Assembly (NCBI GenBank): GCA_002366755.1 | Contig: DFBV01000009.1 | Location: forward strand, 5,595-25,905 | DNA from: Anaerolineales bacterium UBA3071 | Lineage (GTDB): Bacteria > Chloroflexota > Anaerolineae > UBA3071 | Reading direction: 5' to 3' | Length of the DNA: 20,311 nucleotides | Shown here: positions 18,449-20,311 of the stretch, in pieces | Layout: every line of letters starts with the position of its first letter | How positions within the stretch are numbered: the first letter of the stretch is position 1 | The notes under the pieces: generated by a model | Database searches by the model: none | Told to the model about the DNA's origin: nothing | Seen by the model: the letters and a program-made list of their open reading frames with translations, nothing else | Position numbers and translations under genes: made by a program

Positions 18449-20311
18449 CGAAGCAGCCGTCCAACTGCCCGCTCCTGCATGGGCTGTCTCTCCAGCGGTG
18501 GCTGATCTGCTGCGCCCGCCGATGCGGAGAAGGTCACACCAAAAGCATAGTACGACGAACCGTAGCTATCCGGCCCATGGAACACGTACACGTTCCATCC
18601 GTATTCCTTCCCATGTACTGCGCCTTGTGGGACTCCATTCACCGTGAAGCTGCCCACGTCTCCCAGATCGTTGCTCCACCAGGCGTCAGTCCCGGTGGGA
18701 TCGAACAGCCCCCAGCGACAGGTATCGCCCGCAAGTTCCCGCCGTCTCCAGGTGAAGGTCTCCGGCAAGGTCACCGTAGCACCGGGATCAGGCGAGAGCA
18801 GTTCCACATCGGCGATGTCGAAATCACCACCGGCCATTTGCATCCCCATTGTGTATGAGGTGATGTCCGGGCCGTACCAATTGCGTAGGTGTCGATCGTC
18901 AGTGGCGTTGGGACCGTAGCGGACATAATACATCTGGCCTGTGCCCAGGCTCGACGCTCCAGTGAAGCAGTAGCGTCCATCGCCGTTAGTGCTGGTGGTG
19001 GCCGCTGTGGACCAGGCTGCGCCGTCATCGAAGCGCAGACGCAGTTCGATGCCTGGCGCGGCCGCGGTGTTGTAGGTGACGACGCCGTAGATGCCGTTGG
19101 AGCAGATCAGAGCCTCAGTGGGCGTCGCCGTCGGTGTGGGCGTATGGGTCAGCGTGGGTGTGGATGTCCACGTGAAAGTAGAGGTCGGGGTGGGCGTGGA
19201 CGTCGCCCCTGGTGGCGATGTTGCGGTTGGTGTCTCCGTCGGCAGCACAGGTGTTGCCATCGAGGTCAGTGTACTGGTTGCAGGGAGCATCACCGCATTG
19301 CGCATCAGCATAGGAAGGTAGACGAAATGCGGCTCTGGAGTAGCGGTCAGTGTGGGAGTAGGGGTCGGCGTTGGCGTGGGTGGTGTCTCACGGAAACAGG
19401 CGTATTTGAGATCGTTTCTTCCGTAGGAAATGTGGGGATATCCGTCCGCATCCAGTACCAGGGAGTGAGAGTTGGGCCAACCTTCGCGCACGTCTCCATC
19501 CACGGTCTCAACGTGCCAGCCCTCAGTATCCCGGTGGGCATACCTCAGGTCCCTACTAGGACGGGCGTAGTAGCTGATGTGCGGGTGTTCGCTTCCGCCC
19601 AGGTCCAGCGAGACGTGCGATCCTTCCCACGTCGTTCCCACACCGGTGTCGACCGTATGGCTGTGCCAACCTGCAGCATCTTGGTAGGTGTACACGATCT
19701 CCTTGGAACTGTGATTGTAGTACGCAAGGTGGGGGTTTCCTTCCCCATCCAGCGCCAGCGAGTTGTGTCCACCCTCGTCTCCCAGCCCCGAGACCACGGT
19801 GCGAGAGTGCCATCCGTCAGCAGGATCGTAGTAGACATACTTCAGGACGCCACCATCACCGTAGCTGATATGGGGATGTCCGGTGGCATCGAGGGCCAGA
19901 GAGATGCTGCCGACGTGATATGGCCCGGCAACCCTTTGGATGTGCCAGCCAGCCCCGTCCTTGTAGGCGTACTTCAGGTCGCCGTCGCCCCAAATGAAGT
20001 AGCTGACATGCGGGAAGCTGGCGCTGTCGACGACCAGAGCGGTCGCCATCACGAACTTGCCGCCGCCATCTACCATCTCGGTGTGCCAGCCAGAGGCATC
20101 CTGATAGGCATACTTCAGCCCACCGTCGGTGCCATGATTACGCCAGTAGGCGACATGCGAGTATCCATCGGCGTCCAGCCCCAAGGAGCTGTAGAGGCCA
20201 ACCGCGCCCTCGTTGTCTACAACCTGCGTGTGCCAGCCCTGGGCATCTTGATAGCTGTATCGTAGATCATCGTTGCCATGGTCGGAATAGCTGATGTGCG
20301 GGTATCCGGCG
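18445..20311 (-). CDS. Large secreted repeat protein, C-terminal 621 residues (5' end outside window)
   Basis: Open from the right edge. The first ~310 residues contain about seven repeats of roughly 45-55 residues with the pattern DGYPHISY…DLKYAYQDA-GWH-x3-VDG, probably beta-propeller blades of an extracellular protein. Next come a Pro-Thr linker, the element PHFVYLPMLMRNA, and a second Pro-Thr-Ser linker (TSTPTPTSTFTWTSTPTLTH). Then a CnaB/carboxypeptidase-regulatory-like domain (SNGIYGVVTYNTAAAPGIEL … NGDGRYCF) and an Ig-like region (LLSPDPGATVTLPETFTW). The repeats are surface- or secretion-associated and possibly carbohydrate- or protein-binding. The last ~25 residues look unlike a natural domain end and overlap the next promoter. 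No enzyme motif is visible. Confidence 0.82.
   Translation of the reverse strand, partial: AGYPHISYSDHGNDDLRYSYQDAQGWHTQVVDNEGAVGLYSSLGLDADGYSHVAYWRNHGTDGGLKYAYQDASGWHTEMVDGGGKFVMATALVVDSASFPHVSYFIWGDGDLKYAYKDGAGWHIQRVAGPYHVGSISLALDATGHPHISYGDGGVLKYVYYDPADGWHSRTVVSGLGDEGGHNSLALDGEGNPHLAYYNHSSKEIVYTYQDAAGWHSHTVDTGVGTTWEGSHVSLDLGGSEHPHISYYARPSRDLRYAHRDTEGWHVETVDGDVREGWPNSHSLVLDADGYPHISYGRNDLKYACFRETPPTPTPTPTPTLTATPEPHFVYLPMLMRNAVMLPATSTLTSMATPVLPTETPTATSPPGATSTPTPTSTFTWTSTPTLTHTPTPTATPTEALICSNGIYGVVTYNTAAAPGIELRLRFDDGAAWSTAATTSTNGDGRYCFTGASSLGTGQMYYVRYGPNATDDRHLRNWYGPDITSYTMGMQMAGGDFDIADVELLSPDPGATVTLPETFTWRRRELAGDTCRWGLFDPTGTDAWWSNDLGDVGSFTVNGVPQGAVHGKEYGWNVYVFHGPDSYGSSYYAFGVTFSASAGAADQPPLERQPMQERAVGRLLR

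Noticed and set aside
18889..20265. 458-codon open frame on the plus strand
   Set aside because: Antisense to the secreted repeat protein, whose repeat pattern and Pro-Thr linkers identify the real strand.

Overview
The window looks like chromosomal DNA of a GC-rich, anaerobe-type bacterium, most likely Chloroflexota (Anaerolineae-like). The pointers are an HdrA with a GltD-like N-terminal insertion beside a fused HdrC/HdrB-type protein, lipoproteins and secreted proteins with long Pro-Thr linkers, an 'FVYLPMLMRNA' element after such a linker, a free-standing four-helix-bundle (S23/IVP-type) gene set in polypurine repeats, and several short intergenic inverted repeats. The taxon is inferred from gene content and style; no search was run.

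Layout. Positions 1-2539 (minus): hdr operon, in transcription order a HdrC/HdrB-type protein, a four-helix-bundle protein embedded in purine repeats, and the start of HdrA, which runs off the left edge. Positions 2540-2945: divergent regulatory region with two sigma70-type promoters and nested operator-like palindromes. Positions 2946-6451 (plus): a Vps62-like protein, a Gly/Leu-rich protein and a trypsin-like (S1C) protease with C-terminal accessory regions. Positions 6537-9246 (plus): a family 5 solute-binding lipoprotein and a DppB-type permease with no partner permease or ATPases, followed by a degenerate tRNA-like sequence and a heptameric repeat hairpin. Positions 9558-10841 (plus): a nitrilase-superfamily protein lacking the catalytic Cys. 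Positions 10988-11553 (minus): two small membrane proteins overlapping by 4 nt.

Positions 11662-14770 (plus): a metallophosphatase-like lipoprotein with an in-frame TGA, a clan-A-type glycoside hydrolase and a family 3 solute-binding protein. Positions 14771-15102: a 16-bp inverted repeat and a small promoter/19-codon ORF/hairpin unit. Positions 15103-16643 (minus): HNH endonuclease, tRNA-His, an RRM protein and a cold-shock protein. Positions 16989-20311 (minus): an ATP-cone/uridine-kinase-like protein, and upstream of it the 3' two-thirds or so of a large secreted repeat protein.

Most striking observation: the metallophosphatase-like gene (11662-12702) is interrupted by a single in-frame TGA at 11932-11934. 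The reading frame and the protein similarity continue across it. The TGA sits in a 'P-C-G-TGA' context where I recall relatives having 'PCGC', and a 7-bp GC-rich hairpin with a G-first 3-nt loop follows at a distance compatible with a bacterial SECIS element. It is a strong candidate for an undescribed selenoprotein family member; a nonsense mutation is the main alternative. Other notable points are a terminator-like hairpin inside the cold-shock gene leader, a nitrilase-fold pseudoenzyme, and the four-helix-bundle/purine-repeat insertion inside the hdr operon, where the repeat supplies the C-terminus and stop codon of the upstream gene.
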